Of a stretch of DNA of 64,000 bases, positions 39,140 through 50,249 are shown piece by piece. The position numbers were made by a program, and so were the translations under genes. Source of the stretch: Longilinea arvoryzae (GTDB lineage Bacteria; Chloroflexota; Anaerolineae; Anaerolineales; Anaerolineaceae); the NCBI RefSeq assembly GCF_001050235.1, contig NZ_DF967972.1, forward strand, positions 3,438,724 through 3,502,723. Direction: 5' to 3'. Positions within the stretch are counted from its first letter, which is position 1. Each line of letters opens with the position of its first letter. Below the pieces are notes generated by a model. That model did no database searches. It had not been told where the DNA came from and was given only the letters and a program-made list of their open reading frames with translations.

Positions 39140-39775
39140 TTACTGTTTGCGCGCTTCATTGATCAGCACCAGGCCGCCGCGTGCGCCAGGGACTGCACCG
39201 CGGACCCCGATCAAATTTCGCTCGGTATCCACGAGTACAACTTTGAGGCTCTGCGAAGTGACTCGGTCATCGCCCATATGACCAGGTCTGTGAGAACCCT
39301 TATATACACGACCGGGGGTAGTGGTCGAGCCGTTGGAACCCGGCCCACGCAAGCGGTCAGATTGACCGTGGGTCTTGGGTCCGCCGTGGAAGTGATAGCG
39401 CTTGACACCACCCGCGAAGCCTTTACCTTTACTGGTGCCTATAACATCAACGCGCTCCCCAAGCCCGAAAACCGACACCGTTACCTTGTCGCCTTCTTTG
39501 ACGTCAGGGGTTTTGGTGTGGAATTCGCGCAGGAAGCGCATCGGAGGCAGGTCAAGGTTATTGCGTTTGAGATGGCCCAATTCGCCGCCGGTCAGGCGTT
39601 TTGGCTTCACCTCATCGAAACCCAACTGCACAGCCAGATAACCATCGTTTTCGGGCGTGCGAATCTGGGTAACGTAGCATGGCCCAGCTTCGATGAGCGT
39701 AACAGGAATTGCCACGCCGGATTCATCGAAAATCTGGGTCATGCCGATTTTCTTGCCGATCAGCCCTTTGAACAT
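39140..39775 (-). CDS. rplC: 50S ribosomal protein L3 (uL3)
   Basis: 211 residues: GLIGKKIGMTQIFDESGVAI, the KGKGFAGGVKRYHFHGGPKT segment with SDRLRGPGSNG, and GHMGDDRVTSQSL. It begins the rest of the S10 operon behind its own promoter, with rpsJ split off upstream. Confidence 0.98.
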   Translation of the reverse strand: MFKGLIGKKIGMTQIFDESGVAIPVTLIEAGPCYVTQIRTPENDGYLAVQLGFDEVKPKRLTGGELGHLKRNNLDLPPMRFLREFHTKTPDVKEGDKVTVSVFGLGERVDVIGTSKGKGFAGGVKRYHFHGGPKTHGQSDRLRGPGSNGSTTTPGRVYKGSHRPGHMGDDRVTSQSLKVVLVDTERNLIGVRGAVPGARGGLVLINEARKQ

Positions 39776-39951
39776 ATCTCGGTTTTCTCCTTCAAAGATT
39801 TGGTCCTGGGACTGTCAACCTGGGCTTGGTTGCATCATCCCTTTTCGGCGGCACAGTCAACCGGTTTGCTGCGACACTGCGTTTTGTTGGTCTGCTTGCA
39901 AAACCGTTCTTGCGCTGCCTGAGTTATCGGGTGTAAACCCGCAACCTTTCT

Positions 39952-39980
39952 AGTATAATCGACAAACTTACTTTCGCCAA
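39952..39980 (-). promoter_or_regulatory. Promoter of the rplC-led operon with about 170-nt leader
   Basis: On the minus strand TTGGCG (39980-39975), a 17-bp spacer and TATACT (39957-39952) match the sigma-70 consensus well. The leader to rplC, 39776-39945, contains a small hairpin (CGGGT...ACCCG) and no gene. A leader of this size before rplC could hold a ribosomal-protein autoregulatory element. Confidence 0.7.
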
Positions 39981-40020
39981 GGGTAACCTGGCGTTTTCGA
40001 AAAGTCTCTCATCCGCGTGC

Positions 40021-40059
40021 AAGGCGGTCGATTGGCTATTTCAACCAATCAACCGCCTT
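40021..40059 (-). terminator. Long hairpin after rpsJ, probable terminator or processing site
   Basis: The stem AAGGCGGT / ACCGCCTT continues with GATTGG / CCAATC around an 8- to 9-nt loop. No strong T-tract follows, so termination may be partial. Together with the promoter at 39952-39980 it marks the border between tuf-rpsJ and the rplC operon. Confidence 0.55.
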
Positions 40060-40096
40060 ACTTGCGGATGCGGATCAAATGAACCGCTGAGAGTGG

Positions 40097-40405
40097 CTAG
40101 ATCTTGATCTCGATATCGACGCCTGCGGGCAGGTTGAGCCGCATGAGCATGTCAATGGTCTTGGAATCGGGATCCAACACATCAATCATCCGATTGTGGG
40201 TGCGAATCTCGAAGTGCTCATGTGAGTCTTTATCGATAAAAGTCGAACGGCGAACCGTGAATTTCTCGATTTTGGTAGGCAATGGTACTGGGCCAACCAC
40301 ACGAGCGCCGCTGCGTTCCGCTGTCTCAACAATCCGCTTGGCAGATTGATCGAGTACGCGGTGATCATACGCCTTCAAACGAATCCGAATCCGCTGCTTA
40401 GCCAT
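40097..40405 (-). CDS. rpsJ: 30S ribosomal protein S10 (uS10)
   Basis: 102 residues from the ATG at 40405 ([20 protein letters not shown]). [20 protein letters not shown] is the conserved C-terminal part. It lies directly after tuf, separated from rplC by a hairpin and a promoter, so it belongs to the str-type operon here. S10 is also the transcription factor NusE. Confidence 0.97.
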   Translation of the reverse strand: MAKQRIRIRLKAYDHRVLDQSAKRIVETAERSGARVVGPVPLPTKIEKFTVRRSTFIDKDSHEHFEIRTHNRMIDVLDPDSKTIDMLMRLNLPAGVDIEIKI

Positions 40406-40415
40406 TTCTATCCAC

Positions 40416-41618
40416 CTAATCCAAAATCTTGGTGATGACACCAGCGCCGACGGTCAGGCCGCCTTCGCGAATAGCGAACTTTGAGCCCTGCTCCAACGCC
40501 ACCGGCACGATCAGTTCCACCGTCATGTTCACGTTGTCGCCCGGCATGACCATTTCCACGCCTTCCGGCAGTTCGATGTCGCCCGTCACGTCCATCGTGC
40601 GGATGTAGAACTGCGGCCGATATCCCTTGAAGAACGGCTTGTGGCGTCCGCCTTCGTCCTTCTTCAATACGTACACCTGCGCCAGGAACTTGCGGTGCGG
40701 CGTGATGCTGCCCGGTTTGGCCACCACCTGCCCGCGTTCCACGTCCGTGCGCTCGATGCCGCGCAGCAGCAGACCAATGTTGTCACCGGCCATGCCTTCG
40801 TCCAGCAGCTTGTGGAACATTTCCACACCCGTCACCACCGACGCGCGGCTCTTTTCCTGCAAGCCCACGATTTCAACCGGCTCGCCCACCTTGACCTTGC
40901 CGCGTTCCACACGACCCGTCACCACCGTGCCACGACCCTTGATCGAGAACACGTCTTCGATCGGCATCATGAACGGCTTGTCCAGCTCGCGCGGAGGCTC
41001 CGGAATGTACTCGTCCACCACCCGCATCAACTCTTTGATGCAGGCGTATTCCGGCGCGTCCGGATCCGTCGAGGTGCTCTCCAACGCCTTCAATGCGCTG
41101 CCGCGCACGATCGGCGTCTCGTCGCCCGGGAACCCGTAACCGTCCAGCATTTCACGCAGTTCCATCTCCACCAGTTCCAGCAGTTCCGGATCGTCCATCT
41201 GGTCGGTCTTGTTCAGGAACACCACGATCGACGGCACTTCCACCTGCCGCGCCAGCAACACGTGCTCGCGCGTTTGCGGCATCGGGCCGTCCGGGGCGGC
41301 TACCACCAGAATGGCGCCATCCACCTGCGCCGCACCCGTGATCATGTTCTTGATGTAATCGCGGTGACCCGGCATGTCCACGTGGGCATAGTGCCGCTTG
41401 TCGGTCTGGTATTCGACGTGCGCAATGTTGATCGTGATACCGCGCGCTTTCTCTTCCGGCGCGTTGTCAATCGAATCATAAGCGCGGTAATCTGCCATGC
41501 CGCGTAACGAACACCACTTCGTGATCGCCGCCGTCAGTGTGGTCTTGCCATGGTCAATATGGCCCATGGTGCCAATGTTCAAATGCGGCTTGCTGCGGTC
41601 AAATTTCTGCTTCGCCAT
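40416..41618 (-). CDS. tuf: Elongation factor Tu
   Basis: 400-residue GTPase that brings aminoacyl-tRNA to the ribosome. G1 GHIDHGKTT, switch [11 protein letters not shown]3 [12 protein letters not shown] and G4 NKTD are seen. E. coli has DCPGH and NKCD at the last two sites. Domains 2 and 3 are complete. Only one tuf copy lies in the window. Confidence 0.98.
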   Translation of the reverse strand: MAKQKFDRSKPHLNIGTMGHIDHGKTTLTAAITKWCSLRGMADYRAYDSIDNAPEEKARGITINIAHVEYQTDKRHYAHVDMPGHRDYIKNMITGAAQVDGAILVVAAPDGPMPQTREHVLLARQVEVPSIVVFLNKTDQMDDPELLELVEMELREMLDGYGFPGDETPIVRGSALKALESTSTDPDAPEYACIKELMRVVDEYIPEPPRELDKPFMMPIEDVFSIKGRGTVVTGRVERGKVKVGEPVEIVGLQEKSRASVVTGVEMFHKLLDEGMAGDNIGLLLRGIERTDVERGQVVAKPGSITPHRKFLAQVYVLKKDEGGRHKPFFKGYRPQFYIRTMDVTGDIELPEGVEMVMPGDNVNMTVELIVPVALEQGSKFAIREGGLTVGAGVITKILD

Positions 41619-41663
41619 TGGAACAATCTCCCTTGAAAAATTTCCCTTCGTAAAAACTAATCG

Positions 41664-43739
41664 TTAGCGATTCAGGATCTTTTCTGCCACCGAAGCCGGC
41701 ACCGGAGCGTAATGATCGAACTCCATGGTGAATACCCCGCGGCCCTGCGTCGCTGAACGCAGATCGGTTGCATAGCCAAACATCTCGGCCATTGGAACCT
41801 GGGCATGTGCAGCTTGAGCATTTGCCGGACGCATCTCGGTGCCCTCGATCAACGCCCTGCGGGCGCTCAATTGACCGAGCACATCGCCCAGATATTCATT
41901 TGGCATTGAGACTTCCACCTTCATGATGGGTTCGAGCAATACCGGAGCGCCCTTCTGGAAACCTTCCTTGAAGGCAAAGATGGCTGCCATTTTGAAAGCC
42001 ATTTCAGAAGAGTCGACTTCGTGATAAGAACCATCCGTCAAGGTGACTTTGATGTCGGTTACCGGATACCCTGCCAACACACCCGTCTCGGTGGCTTCTT
42101 TGACGCCTTTTTCCACAGCCGGGATGTATTCCCTCGGGATTGCTCCGCCGACGATCTTGTTCTCGAAAATAACGCCTGAACCGGGTTCACCCGGGACCAT
42201 ATCGAAAACGACATGCCCGTATTGGCCGTGACCGCCGGTTTGCTTGGCGTATTTATAGTTGACTTTTATAGCGGGTCGGGTGATTGTCTCACGATAGGAA
42301 ACCCGCGGACGGCCGATATTGGCCTGCACGCGGAATTCACGCAGCATGCGATCCACGATGATATCCAGGTGGAGTTCGCCCATACCGGAGATAATCGTCT
42401 GACCGGTGGTTTCATCCGTTCGAACCCGGAAGGTGGGATCCTCTTCCGACAGGCGGTGAAGCGCCTCGTCCATCTTTTCCTGATCGGCAGTCGTCTTGGG
42501 TTCGATCGCCACAGAGATGACCGGTTCAGGGAAGGTGATGTTTTCCAACACCACGGGCGATTTTTCGAGGCAGAGCGTATCGCCGGTGAAGCTTTCCTTC
42601 AGGCCCAGCACTGCGCCAATATCGCCAGCCAGCACCTCGGTCACATCCTCGCGGCGGTCAGCGTACATTCGCAGCAAGCGGCCGATGCGTTCGCGGCGGC
42701 CCTTGACCGAGTTGTACACCATTTCGCCCTGCACGACCTTCCCGGAATAAACCCGGAAGTATGCCAGACGACCGACGTAAGGATCCGTGACAATCTTGAA
42801 GACCAACGCAGCCAGAGGTGCATCGTCGTCGGTCGGGCATTCGACTTCGCTGTCATCGGAAGGTCGGATTCCACGCGCTGGTGGAATATCAACCGGCGAA
42901 GGCAGATAATCGATTACCGCATCCAAGACGGGCTGGACGCCTTTGTTGCGCAGGGATGAACCGCAAAATACCGGCGAGGCTTTGTAGGCAATCACTGCTT
43001 TACGCAAAGCTGCTTTGAGCTCGTCAACCGTGATTGTTTCGCCTTCCAGGTATTTGACGATCAAATCGTCATCGTTCTCGGCGATCTTTTCGACCAGTTC
43101 ACCCCGCCGGGTTTCGGCTTCTTCGCGAAGTTCATCCGGGATCTCGGCAAAACGCGGCTCGCGGCCCTGTTCGTCTTCCCAGTAGATGGCCTGCATGGTC
43201 AGCAGGTCCACCGCTCCGCGGAAACCCGCTTCGCTGCCGATCGGAATTTGCATGGGGAGAGGGTTTGCGCCAAGACGATGGCGGATCGATTCGATCGTCC
43301 GATCGTAGGAAGCGCCCACCCGATCCATCTTGTTGACGAAGCAGATGCGTGGAACACCATACCGATCCGCCTGTCGCCAGACGGTTTCGCTCTGCGGTTC
43401 CACACCCTGAACGGCGTCGAAGACGACCACCCCACCATCCAAAACGCGCAATGAGCGTTGGACTTCGGCGGTGAAGTCGATGTGCCCAGGGGTATCGATC
43501 ACGTTGATCTGGTAGCCCTTCCATTCAGCGGAAACGGCCGCAGACACAATTGTGATGCCCCGTTCACGTTCCTGAGCCATCCAATCCGTTACGGTGGTAC
43601 CGTCGTCAACTGAGCCAATCCGGTACGTTTTACCGGTATAGAAAAGAATACGCTCAGTCGTCGTGGTCTTGCCAGCGTCGATATGAGCTATGATGCCGAT
43701 ATTTCGGTACCGCTCTAGCGGAAAATTACGAGCCATCAT
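41664..43739 (-). CDS. fusA: Elongation factor G
   Basis: 691-residue translocase GTPase: [44 protein letters not shown] and domains II-V with [20 protein letters not shown] and [13 protein letters not shown]. The ATG at 43739 is directly followed by a second ATG; AGGTG stands upstream of both. Confidence 0.98.
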   Translation of the reverse strand: MMARNFPLERYRNIGIIAHIDAGKTTTTERILFYTGKTYRIGSVDDGTTVTDWMAQERERGITIVSAAVSAEWKGYQINVIDTPGHIDFTAEVQRSLRVLDGGVVVFDAVQGVEPQSETVWRQADRYGVPRICFVNKMDRVGASYDRTIESIRHRLGANPLPMQIPIGSEAGFRGAVDLLTMQAIYWEDEQGREPRFAEIPDELREEAETRRGELVEKIAENDDDLIVKYLEGETITVDELKAALRKAVIAYKASPVFCGSSLRNKGVQPVLDAVIDYLPSPVDIPPARGIRPSDDSEVECPTDDDAPLAALVFKIVTDPYVGRLAYFRVYSGKVVQGEMVYNSVKGRRERIGRLLRMYADRREDVTEVLAGDIGAVLGLKESFTGDTLCLEKSPVVLENITFPEPVISVAIEPKTTADQEKMDEALHRLSEEDPTFRVRTDETTGQTIISGMGELHLDIIVDRMLREFRVQANIGRPRVSYRETITRPAIKVNYKYAKQTGGHGQYGHVVFDMVPGEPGSGVIFENKIVGGAIPREYIPAVEKGVKEATETGVLAGYPVTDIKVTLTDGSYHEVDSSEMAFKMAAIFAFKEGFQKGAPVLLEPIMKVEVSMPNEYLGDVLGQLSARRALIEGTEMRPANAQAAHAQVPMAEMFGYATDLRSATQGRGVFTMEFDHYAPVPASVAEKILNR

Positions 43740-43766
43740 ACACCTATAATGCTTTCACCAACCTGA

Positions 43767-44234
43767 TTACAGGCGGTAATGCGAGAAGGCCCGGTTGGCT
43801 TCTGCCATTTTGTGGGTCTCTTCGCGTTTGCGAACCGCAGTTCCCTGGTTGTTGGAAGCATCGAGAATCTCGGCGGAAAGCTTTTCCGAGAAGGATTTTC
43901 CGGTACGAGCCCGTGCGGCATCGATGATCCAGCGCATGGCCAAGGCCATCCGTCGGTCAGTCGGGACTTCCATAGGAACCTGATAGGTAGCGCCACCGAC
44001 GCGGCGGGGGCGGACTTCCATCACAGGCCCGACATTTTTGAGCGCCAGCTCAAGAACATCGATAGGATCACGGCCGGATTTCTCTTTCACGATATCCATG
44101 GCCCCGTACATCATACGCATAGCCGTGCTCTTCTTGCCGCGGCGCATAATATGATGCACAAAGGTTTGGAGATAAATATTGTTGTAACGAAAATCGAGTG
44201 GGGTGACCCGCTTTTCTGGAGTAGTACGACGCAT
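43767..44234 (-). CDS. rpsG: 30S ribosomal protein S7 (uS7)
   Basis: 155 residues, as usual: FVHHIMRRGKKSTAMRMMYG, EVRPRRVGGATYQVPMEVP and KREETHKMAEANRAFSHYR. It lies between rpsL and fusA as in the common str operon. Confidence 0.98.
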   Translation of the reverse strand: MRRTTPEKRVTPLDFRYNNIYLQTFVHHIMRRGKKSTAMRMMYGAMDIVKEKSGRDPIDVLELALKNVGPVMEVRPRRVGGATYQVPMEVPTDRRMALAMRWIIDAARARTGKSFSEKLSAEILDASNNQGTAVRKREETHKMAEANRAFSHYRL

Positions 44235-44268
44235 TAAACTTCTCCAAGTGAAGGACTAAAGAACAGAA

Positions 44269-44688
44269 TTATTTCTTGGCTTTCTTGGAACCATACTTCG
44301 AGCGCGCCTGTCCACGCTTGGCAACGCCGGTGGTATCCAAGGTACCGCGAACGATATGGTACCGCACGCCTGGCAGGTCTTTGACACGACCGCCGCGAAC
44401 CAAAACAACCGAGTGCTCCTGAAGCTGGTGGCCTTCACCGGGGATGTAGGCCGTAACTTCGATGCCGTTGGTCAGGCGCACACGAGCGATCTTGCGCAGC
44501 GCTGAATTCGGTTTCTTAGGAGTCATGGTGCGGACCACAGTGCAAACACCACGTTTCTGCGGCGCGCCGGCTTCCTGCATGGTACGGCGCTGTTTCACTG
44601 TGTTCATCGTGAATTGCAGCGCAGGGGCCTTGCTCTTGGCCTTCTTGGTCTCTCGACCCTTGCGGATCAACTGATTGATTGTGGGCAC
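44269..44688 (-). CDS. rpsL: 30S ribosomal protein S12 (uS12)
   Basis: 139 residues: [15 protein letters not shown], the decoding-centre segment [17 protein letters not shown] and [18 protein letters not shown]. The Lys of TPKKPNSA at the streptomycin-resistance site is wild type. Confidence 0.98.
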   Translation of the reverse strand: MPTINQLIRKGRETKKAKSKAPALQFTMNTVKQRRTMQEAGAPQKRGVCTVVRTMTPKKPNSALRKIARVRLTNGIEVTAYIPGEGHQLQEHSVVLVRGGRVKDLPGVRYHIVRGTLDTTGVAKRGQARSKYGSKKAKK

Positions 44689-44744
44689 TTTCTTTCGCCT
44701 CCGAATAGTGAACTTGCTTCAGTTTTGCCTTAGTTTCCCAAGCA

Positions 44745-44775
44745 GTGAGGCCATCGCCAGCAATGATGGCCTCAC
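44745..44775 (-). promoter_or_regulatory. Hairpin in the rpsL leader
   Basis: A perfect 10-bp stem (GTGAGGCCAT / ATGGCCTCAC) with an 11-nt loop lies between the promoter and the rpsL start. No T-tract follows, so it is more likely a leader structure or autoregulatory element than a terminator. Confidence 0.45.
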
Positions 44776-44819
44776 CTTGTGTCCATGAGAATTACGAATG
44801 GTAAGGGCAACGAAAGGCG

Positions 44820-44848
44820 ATTATATCATCAGGGTAAAGGAGCGTCAA
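44820..44848 (-). promoter_or_regulatory. Strong promoter of the rpsL-rpsG-fusA-tuf-rpsJ operon
   Basis: On the minus strand TTGACG (44848-44843), a 17-bp spacer and a consensus TATAAT (44825-44820). It begins only 13 bases after the rpoB stop, so the rpsL group has its own transcription start. Confidence 0.85.
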
Positions 44849-44860
44849 GAATTTCCGTCC

Positions 44861-47800
44861 TTACCCAATGTCGCCAAAATCTTCACCCAGGCCCAGCAAA
44901 CCGGTCTCCAACTTTGGCGGGTGAATTCGTTCTTCATCTTTGCCGAAGCGGATGACCTCATCATTTTCAATGACGGCTTCCACTGCCAAACCCAGACTTT
45001 GCAGTTCCTTCACCAGCACGCGGAACGCGGCCGGCAGGCTGGGCTCTTCAATGGGATCGCCCTTGACAATGGCTTCATAGGTCGCCACGCGGCCCTGCAC
45101 ATCGTCGGACTTGACGGTGAGCATTTCCTGCAGGGTATAAGCCGCGCCGTAGGCTTCCAAAGCCCACACTTCCATTTCACCAAAGCGCTGGCCGCCGAAT
45201 TGAGCCTTGCCGCCCAGCGGCTGCTGGGTCACCAGGCTGTACGGGCCGGTCGAGCGCGCGTGAACTTTGTCTTCGACCAGGTGGTGCAACTTGAGCATGG
45301 TCATCACGCCCACAGTCACCGGTTGGTCGTAGGTCGAGCCGGTCTTTCCATCGCGCAGGCGTTGCTTGCCCAACAACGGCATCGGAATGCCCGTGCGGTT
45401 CGTGCAGCCTTCGGCAACCGTCCGTAGATCGGCGTCGCTGACCGCTTTAATGTCTTCATCCATATCTGTGAGCCACAGGCGCAGGCAGGCTGTGACCGCG
45501 TTCTGGTCGACTGCCTGAAGTTGCGGAGAGCCAATCATCGCTGATTCGAAGCGCAGCAGATCATTTGGCACATATCCGTTGACCTTCAACCATTTCTCAA
45601 GCACGATGCGGCGTGCGTAGGTCTGATCGGTGGATAGACGGGAAAGATCGCAATCTTGATCTGCCAGCCACTGTTCCAGATACAACAGACGAACTTCATC
45701 ATCATCCTTGATGGTCTCGGGATCGTAATCCTGGTCCTTTAGCCATTCCCAGGCCTGATCGACCGCATACTTCCAGGCGCGGTCCATCATCCAGGCGCGG
45801 GCCAGTTCGGATTCGATTTCGGTTTCGTTGGTGCCGTCGAAGACGGGCGTGATGGCGCGGAAACCCATGCGCAGCGCCGCCCAACCCAGGTGAACTTCGA
45901 GCACCTGGCCGATGTTCATACGCCCTGGAACACCCAGCGGATTGAGAATGATATCGATGGGCGTGCCGTCATCCATGAAAGGCATATCTTCGACCGAGAT
46001 GACGCGCGAGACAACGCCCTTGTTGCCGTGCCGGCCAGCCATCTTGTCGCCGGCGGTGAGCTTGCGCAACTGCGCCACCGAGACCCGCACCATCATATCC
46101 ACGCCGGCGGAAAGATCCGAATTATCTTCGCGGGTGAATACCTTGACATCCACAACCTTACCGCGTTCGCCGTGCGGCATGCGCAGCGAGGTATCCTTCA
46201 CGTCGCGGCTCTTCTCACCGAAGATGGCGCGCAGCAGACGTTCTTCAGGGGTCAGCTCTTTTTCACCTTTAGGGGTGATCTTGCCGACCAGAATGTCGTT
46301 TGGGCCGACTTCGGCACCGATGCGGATGATGCCATGTTCGTCCAGGTCCTTGATGGCGTCTTCACCCACGTTGGGGATATCCCGGGTGATTTCTTCCGGA
46401 CCCAGGCGGGTGTCACGGGCTTCGATTTCATACTTCTCGATGTGCACGGAAGTGAAACGATCGTCTTCCACCAGGCGCTCGGAGATCAAAATTGCGTCTT
46501 CGAAGTTGCCGCCTTCCCAGGAAACGAACGCGACCGTCACGTTCTGGCCGAGGGCCAGATTGCCGCGCACCGTGGAGGACGAATCCGCCAGGATGTCGCC
46601 CTTATGAATGCGCTGGCCCTTGGTCACTGCGGGCCGCTGGTCGATGCACGTGCTCTGATTCGAGCGTTGGTACTTGCGCAGGTTGTACGTGCGCAGCCCT
46701 TTTTCAGTCCGCACGGTGATCTGGCGGCCGGTTACCGACAACACTTCGCCGTCTTCCTCGGCCACAATCACCTGCCCCGAATCGATGGCGGCATAGGCTT
46801 CCATACCCGTCGAAACGGTCGGAATGTCCGGCTCGATCAACGGAACGGCCTGCGCCTGCATGTTCGAGCCCATCAAAGCGCGGTTGGCATCGTCATGCTC
46901 GAGGAAGGGGATCAATGCGGCACTGATACCCACAACCTGGTGGGGTGCCACATCCATATAGTTGATGCTGTCGACCGTCGACACAATGAAATCGGAATGG
47001 TGGCGGCAGGAAATGCGCTCGGCGTCCATTTCGTAATATTCATTGAGCGGGGTATTGGCCTGAGCGATGACGAACTTGTCTTCAGCATCGGCGGAGAGAT
47101 ATTCGACTTCGTCAGAAACGAAGGGAGTCACAAAAATGGAAGCCCGGTCGAGCTGCTGGATGGCCGGCAGCATCTTGCTGGTGATGCGCTCATCTTTGCG
47201 TACGATCACTTCACCGGTCTCGGTATTGGTCAGGTCCTCGCGAACCTTGCGATTTTCCAGGCGTGGATCATTGCTGGACAGGGTGCGCAGGACGCGGCGG
47301 TAAGGCGTCTCGATGAAGCCATACTCGTTGACGCGCGCGTAAGAGGCCAGACGGCCGATCAAACCAATGTTCGGGCCTTCCGGAGTCTCGATAGGGCAAA
47401 TGCGGCCGTAGTGCGAATGGTGGACATCGCGCACATCGAAACCGGCGCGCTCGCGGCGCAGGCCGCCCGGACCCAAAGCCGAAAGGGTACGCTTGTGGCG
47501 TAATTCGGCCAGCGGGTTGGTTTGGTCCATGAACTGCGAGAGCTGGCTGGAACCGAAGAACTCACGCAGGGCTGCCACCACTGGGCGGATGTTGATCAGG
47601 CTGACCGGAGAAACCTGGTCCTGATCGCGAATGGACATGCGCTCTTTGATGACGCGTTCCATGCGGCGCAGGCCGATCCGCAGCTTGTTCTGGATGAGTT
47701 CACCCACCGTCTTCACCCGGCGGTTGCCGAGGTGGTCGATGTCATCCTTATCCTCTTTTTCATTATTAATGAGGATCATGCGGCGCAGCAGATAGACCAC

Positions 47801-48778
47801 ATCCCAGGCCGTGACGGTCCGGTGGGATACCGGAATTTTGTCGGTCAAATCCAGTTTCTGGTTCAGCTTGTAACGACCCACGCGTTCCAGGTCGTAATGG
47901 CGCTGATCGAAGAGTTGTTCCTCCAGGAACTGGCGGGCATTCTCCAGCGTAGCGGGATCGCCCGGGCGCATGCGTTTGAAGAATTCCAGCAGTGCGGCTT
48001 CGGCGATGGTGATGCCACCGCTCAGGTCCCAGACAGGTTCCTGGCGCAAGGTCGAGGCGATCAACTGGCGATCGGGATTATTGTCCACGTCCTGGAAGAG
48101 CGCAATCAGCTCCTCATCGGAACCTTCCTTGATCGGCGAATCGGCCAGGCCATCATCGATGGCGGCCAGCGCGCGCAGGAAAATCGTGATCGGAACGGTG
48201 CGCTTGCGGTTGAACTTGAGGATGAGATAATCGTTCTTGCGGGTCTCGAATTCCATCCACGCGCCGCGATCAGGGATCAATTTGGCCATGGCCAGGCGAT
48301 GCCCGGTCGCGCGATCCACAGGCGCTTCGAAATACACACCCGGAGAACGAATGAGCTGCGAAACAACAACCCGCTCCGTACCATTAATGATGAACGTTCC
48401 CTTATCGGTCATCTCCGGGAAATCACCCAAAAAGATGTCCGATTTAACCGGTTCTGCAATTTCAGGACCGGCCAACAAGACAGAAACATAGAGTGGGCTA
48501 GCATAGGTCTGATCCCGTTCGATGCACTCGTCGACCGAATGCTTCGGATCTGAGAACCAGTATTTCAAGCCCCACTGCTTCGCTTCCGGCGAATTACCCG
48601 GAAAAAACAGTTTCATGCCTTTGTTGTACGATTCGATCGGTGATACTTCGTCGAATAGGTCCGCCAATCCTTCTGATTTCAACCGCTTGAACGAATCGAG
48701 TTGAACCTCAATCAGGTCAGGCAGATCAAAAACGACCGGGATACGAGCGTAATTCTTCGTCGGCAAAACAGATGGCAT
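44861..48778 (-). CDS. rpoB: DNA-directed RNA polymerase subunit beta
   Basis: 1305 residues and complete: the rifampicin region [20 protein letters not shown] through [31 protein letters not shown], catalytic-side [13 protein letters not shown], and the end [19 protein letters not shown]. Between about residues 990 and 1135 is a lineage-type insertion with four W-L motifs in a place where E. coli has about 20 residues. rpoC does not follow: after the stop comes the rpsL promoter. Upstream is a phosphoesterase gene instead of rplJL. Confidence 0.98.
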   Translation of the reverse strand: MPSVLPTKNYARIPVVFDLPDLIEVQLDSFKRLKSEGLADLFDEVSPIESYNKGMKLFFPGNSPEAKQWGLKYWFSDPKHSVDECIERDQTYASPLYVSVLLAGPEIAEPVKSDIFLGDFPEMTDKGTFIINGTERVVVSQLIRSPGVYFEAPVDRATGHRLAMAKLIPDRGAWMEFETRKNDYLILKFNRKRTVPITIFLRALAAIDDGLADSPIKEGSDEELIALFQDVDNNPDRQLIASTLRQEPVWDLSGGITIAEAALLEFFKRMRPGDPATLENARQFLEEQLFDQRHYDLERVGRYKLNQKLDLTDKIPVSHRTVTAWDVVYLLRRMILINNEKEDKDDIDHLGNRRVKTVGELIQNKLRIGLRRMERVIKERMSIRDQDQVSPVSLINIRPVVAALREFFGSSQLSQFMDQTNPLAELRHKRTLSALGPGGLRRERAGFDVRDVHHSHYGRICPIETPEGPNIGLIGRLASYARVNEYGFIETPYRRVLRTLSSNDPRLENRKVREDLTNTETGEVIVRKDERITSKMLPAIQQLDRASIFVTPFVSDEVEYLSADAEDKFVIAQANTPLNEYYEMDAERISCRHHSDFIVSTVDSINYMDVAPHQVVGISAALIPFLEHDDANRALMGSNMQAQAVPLIEPDIPTVSTGMEAYAAIDSGQVIVAEEDGEVLSVTGRQITVRTEKGLRTYNLRKYQRSNQSTCIDQRPAVTKGQRIHKGDILADSSSTVRGNLALGQNVTVAFVSWEGGNFEDAILISERLVEDDRFTSVHIEKYEIEARDTRLGPEEITRDIPNVGEDAIKDLDEHGIIRIGAEVGPNDILVGKITPKGEKELTPEERLLRAIFGEKSRDVKDTSLRMPHGERGKVVDVKVFTREDNSDLSAGVDMMVRVSVAQLRKLTAGDKMAGRHGNKGVVSRVISVEDMPFMDDGTPIDIILNPLGVPGRMNIGQVLEVHLGWAALRMGFRAITPVFDGTNETEIESELARAWMMDRAWKYAVDQAWEWLKDQDYDPETIKDDDEVRLLYLEQWLADQDCDLSRLSTDQTYARRIVLEKWLKVNGYVPNDLLRFESAMIGSPQLQAVDQNAVTACLRLWLTDMDEDIKAVSDADLRTVAEGCTNRTGIPMPLLGKQRLRDGKTGSTYDQPVTVGVMTMLKLHHLVEDKVHARSTGPYSLVTQQPLGGKAQFGGQRFGEMEVWALEAYGAAYTLQEMLTVKSDDVQGRVATYEAIVKGDPIEEPSLPAAFRVLVKELQSLGLAVEAVIENDEVIRFGKDEERIHPPKLETGLLGLGEDFGDIG

Positions 48779-48859
48779 ATCTTTCTCCTGGTTTTTTTGC
48801 CCGGCAGGGAAAAAGAATCTTAATAAAAACGAAGATAAGCGCTATAAGCGCAAATGGTG

Positions 48860-48888
48860 ATTATAACAAATAGAATTGGATCGGTCAA
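48860..48888 (-). promoter_or_regulatory. rpoB promoter
   Basis: On the minus strand TTGACC (48888-48883), 17 bp, then TATAAT (48865-48860), near consensus. The leader of about 75 nt contains GCGC-TTATA-GCGC, a short inverted repeat (near 48837-48850). The promoter lies in the short gap after the phosphoesterase stop at 48903. Confidence 0.85.
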
Positions 48889-48902
48889 GAAATAAGTGAC
48901 AT

Positions 48903-49502
48903 TTATCCAAAAGTCGTCCAATTCTGACCATCCCATTTCAGTTTACCCAGGGTATGAATCTCCCCCTCCACCTGTCCGGTGTCCGAAAACCTCAGAACGC
49001 CGAAGGATGGATACCCTTTCCGGTCGGGTCCAAGGCTGGCTGAACCCGGATTGAACCAGAGAACATTCTCCTCCCAGATGCACTCCGCATGGTGGGTATG
49101 CCCAAAGACAATCACCCGTGGGGTTCCGGCGGATTTCCGGACGATGCGCGCGTAGCGCTCGAAGCGGTAACCCTGGCGCAAATAATGCCATTTATCGATC
49201 AGGTAATCGAATAGATTTCCATGGCCGTGCTGCAGGGTCACTTGAATTCCATTGATCACCATCTTCCGCACCAGCGGGAGTTCCTTTACCAGCAACCAAT
49301 CCCGATTGCCGCGCACGGCCTCCACCGGCGCCACCTGGCGCAGAGTATCCAGCACGGCTGGGGAACACACGTCGCCACCGTGCAAAATGAGATTCGGATG
49401 CAGATCCGACAACATGGGGATGAGATTGGGATGCAACATTCCCACCCGGTCTGGAACGTGCGTATCCGCCACAACGGCGACCGTCACATTCGAATCGCCC
49501 AT
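48903..49502 (-). CDS. YfcE/MJ0936-type metallophosphoesterase
   Basis: 199-residue calcineurin-like phosphoesterase. Metal-binding motifs in order: ADTHVPD, LHGGDVC, RGNRDW, LQHGHGN and FGHTHHAE. Proteins of this small family hydrolyse phosphodiesters in vitro; the natural substrate is unclear. The ATG at 49502 lies 3 bases after the stop of the HAD gene, so the two are translationally coupled. It is followed by the rpoB promoter and is probably not tied to transcription. Confidence 0.88.
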   Translation of the reverse strand: MGDSNVTVAVVADTHVPDRVGMLHPNLIPMLSDLHPNLILHGGDVCSPAVLDTLRQVAPVEAVRGNRDWLLVKELPLVRKMVINGIQVTLQHGHGNLFDYLIDKWHYLRQGYRFERYARIVRKSAGTPRVIVFGHTHHAECIWEENVLWFNPGSASLGPDRKGYPSFGVLRFSDTGQVEGEIHTLGKLKWDGQNWTTFG

Positions 49503-49504
49503 GC

Positions 49505-50134
49505 TCAAGCGATATCCAATCCAAGCAAATCCGAAACCTCTTTTCGAATTTGTCGCGCGTTCTTAAATTGAATGGAATGCATGCCCAACTTGCGAGCCGC
49601 CTGAACATTCTCGCTGAAGTCGTCCACAAACACGGCTTCTTCCGGGTCGGCTCCAAGCAGATCGAGCACATATTGGAAGATTTCTGTTCCCGGTTTGCGC
49701 TTACCCACTTCAGCCGAAAAGACCTGCATTTCGAAAGCATCCAGATGACCGAAGCGCCGGGCGACGGTCTTGCGCATGTCGCTCCACGAATTACTCAACA
49801 GCACCGTGCGAAAATTGCCCCGGAGCGACCCCACGAATGCCAGGATATCCTCATCCAGGCGGTCGCCCGCCCAGAAAGCATCCTTGAAGGCGTTCAGATC
49901 CTCATCGGCTATGCGCAACGTGTCTTGGACGTTCCGCCAGACGGCTTCCGGTCCGACAGTCCCGGTCTCAGCCTGCCGGCTGATTTCACTGCCAAACACA
50001 AGCTGTTCCAGATCTTCGCGGGAAATCCCGTACCGCCGGGCCAGATCCAGGCGCGGTTGAGCGTCGATGGTGCGCAACAAAACGCCGCCCAGATCGAAGA
50101 TGACCGCCCGGATGGTGTAGTTCAATTCGGCCAA
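49505..50134 (-). CDS. HAD-superfamily hydrolase, YihX-like
   Basis: A HAD fold with an inserted helical cap. Motif I is VIFDLGGVLL (second Asp replaced by Gly, as in YihX-like phosphatases), motif II VLLSNSW, the lysine in VGKRKPG and motif IV AVFVDDFSENV. A sugar-phosphate phosphatase is likely but the substrate is unknown. The TTG at 50134 with GAGGAA upstream is chosen because the promoter -10 box lies so close to the in-frame ATG at 50161 that this ATG would be near or upstream of the transcript start. With the ATG the protein would be 218 residues. Confidence 0.85.
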   Translation of the reverse strand: MAELNYTIRAVIFDLGGVLLRTIDAQPRLDLARRYGISREDLEQLVFGSEISRQAETGTVGPEAVWRNVQDTLRIADEDLNAFKDAFWAGDRLDEDILAFVGSLRGNFRTVLLSNSWSDMRKTVARRFGHLDAFEMQVFSAEVGKRKPGTEIFQYVLDLLGADPEEAVFVDDFSENVQAARKLGMHSIQFKNARQIRKEVSDLLGLDIA

Positions 50135-50163
50135 AGCTCTTTCCTCACACCTTTCAGGCATCT

Positions 50164-50191
50164 AGTATATCATGCCCATCCGGAAATCCAA
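50164..50191 (-). promoter_or_regulatory. Candidate promoter before the HAD-phosphoesterase pair
   Basis: On the minus strand TTGGAT (50191-50186), a 16-bp spacer and TATACT (50169-50164). It would give the two downstream genes a start apart from the GNAT operon. Confidence 0.55.
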
Positions 50192-50249
50192 TCCGTTTTC
50201 AGCTCATCCGGCGGCCCGGATCCCAACCTGCATCCATTTTGAGACATCA

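Noticed and set aside
46000..48600. Long plus-strand ORFs antisense to rpoB
   Set aside because: They are the complement of a strongly biased coding sequence, have no ribosome sites and no recognisable protein; the same holds for the plus-strand ORFs opposite tuf, fusA and the nuo genes.
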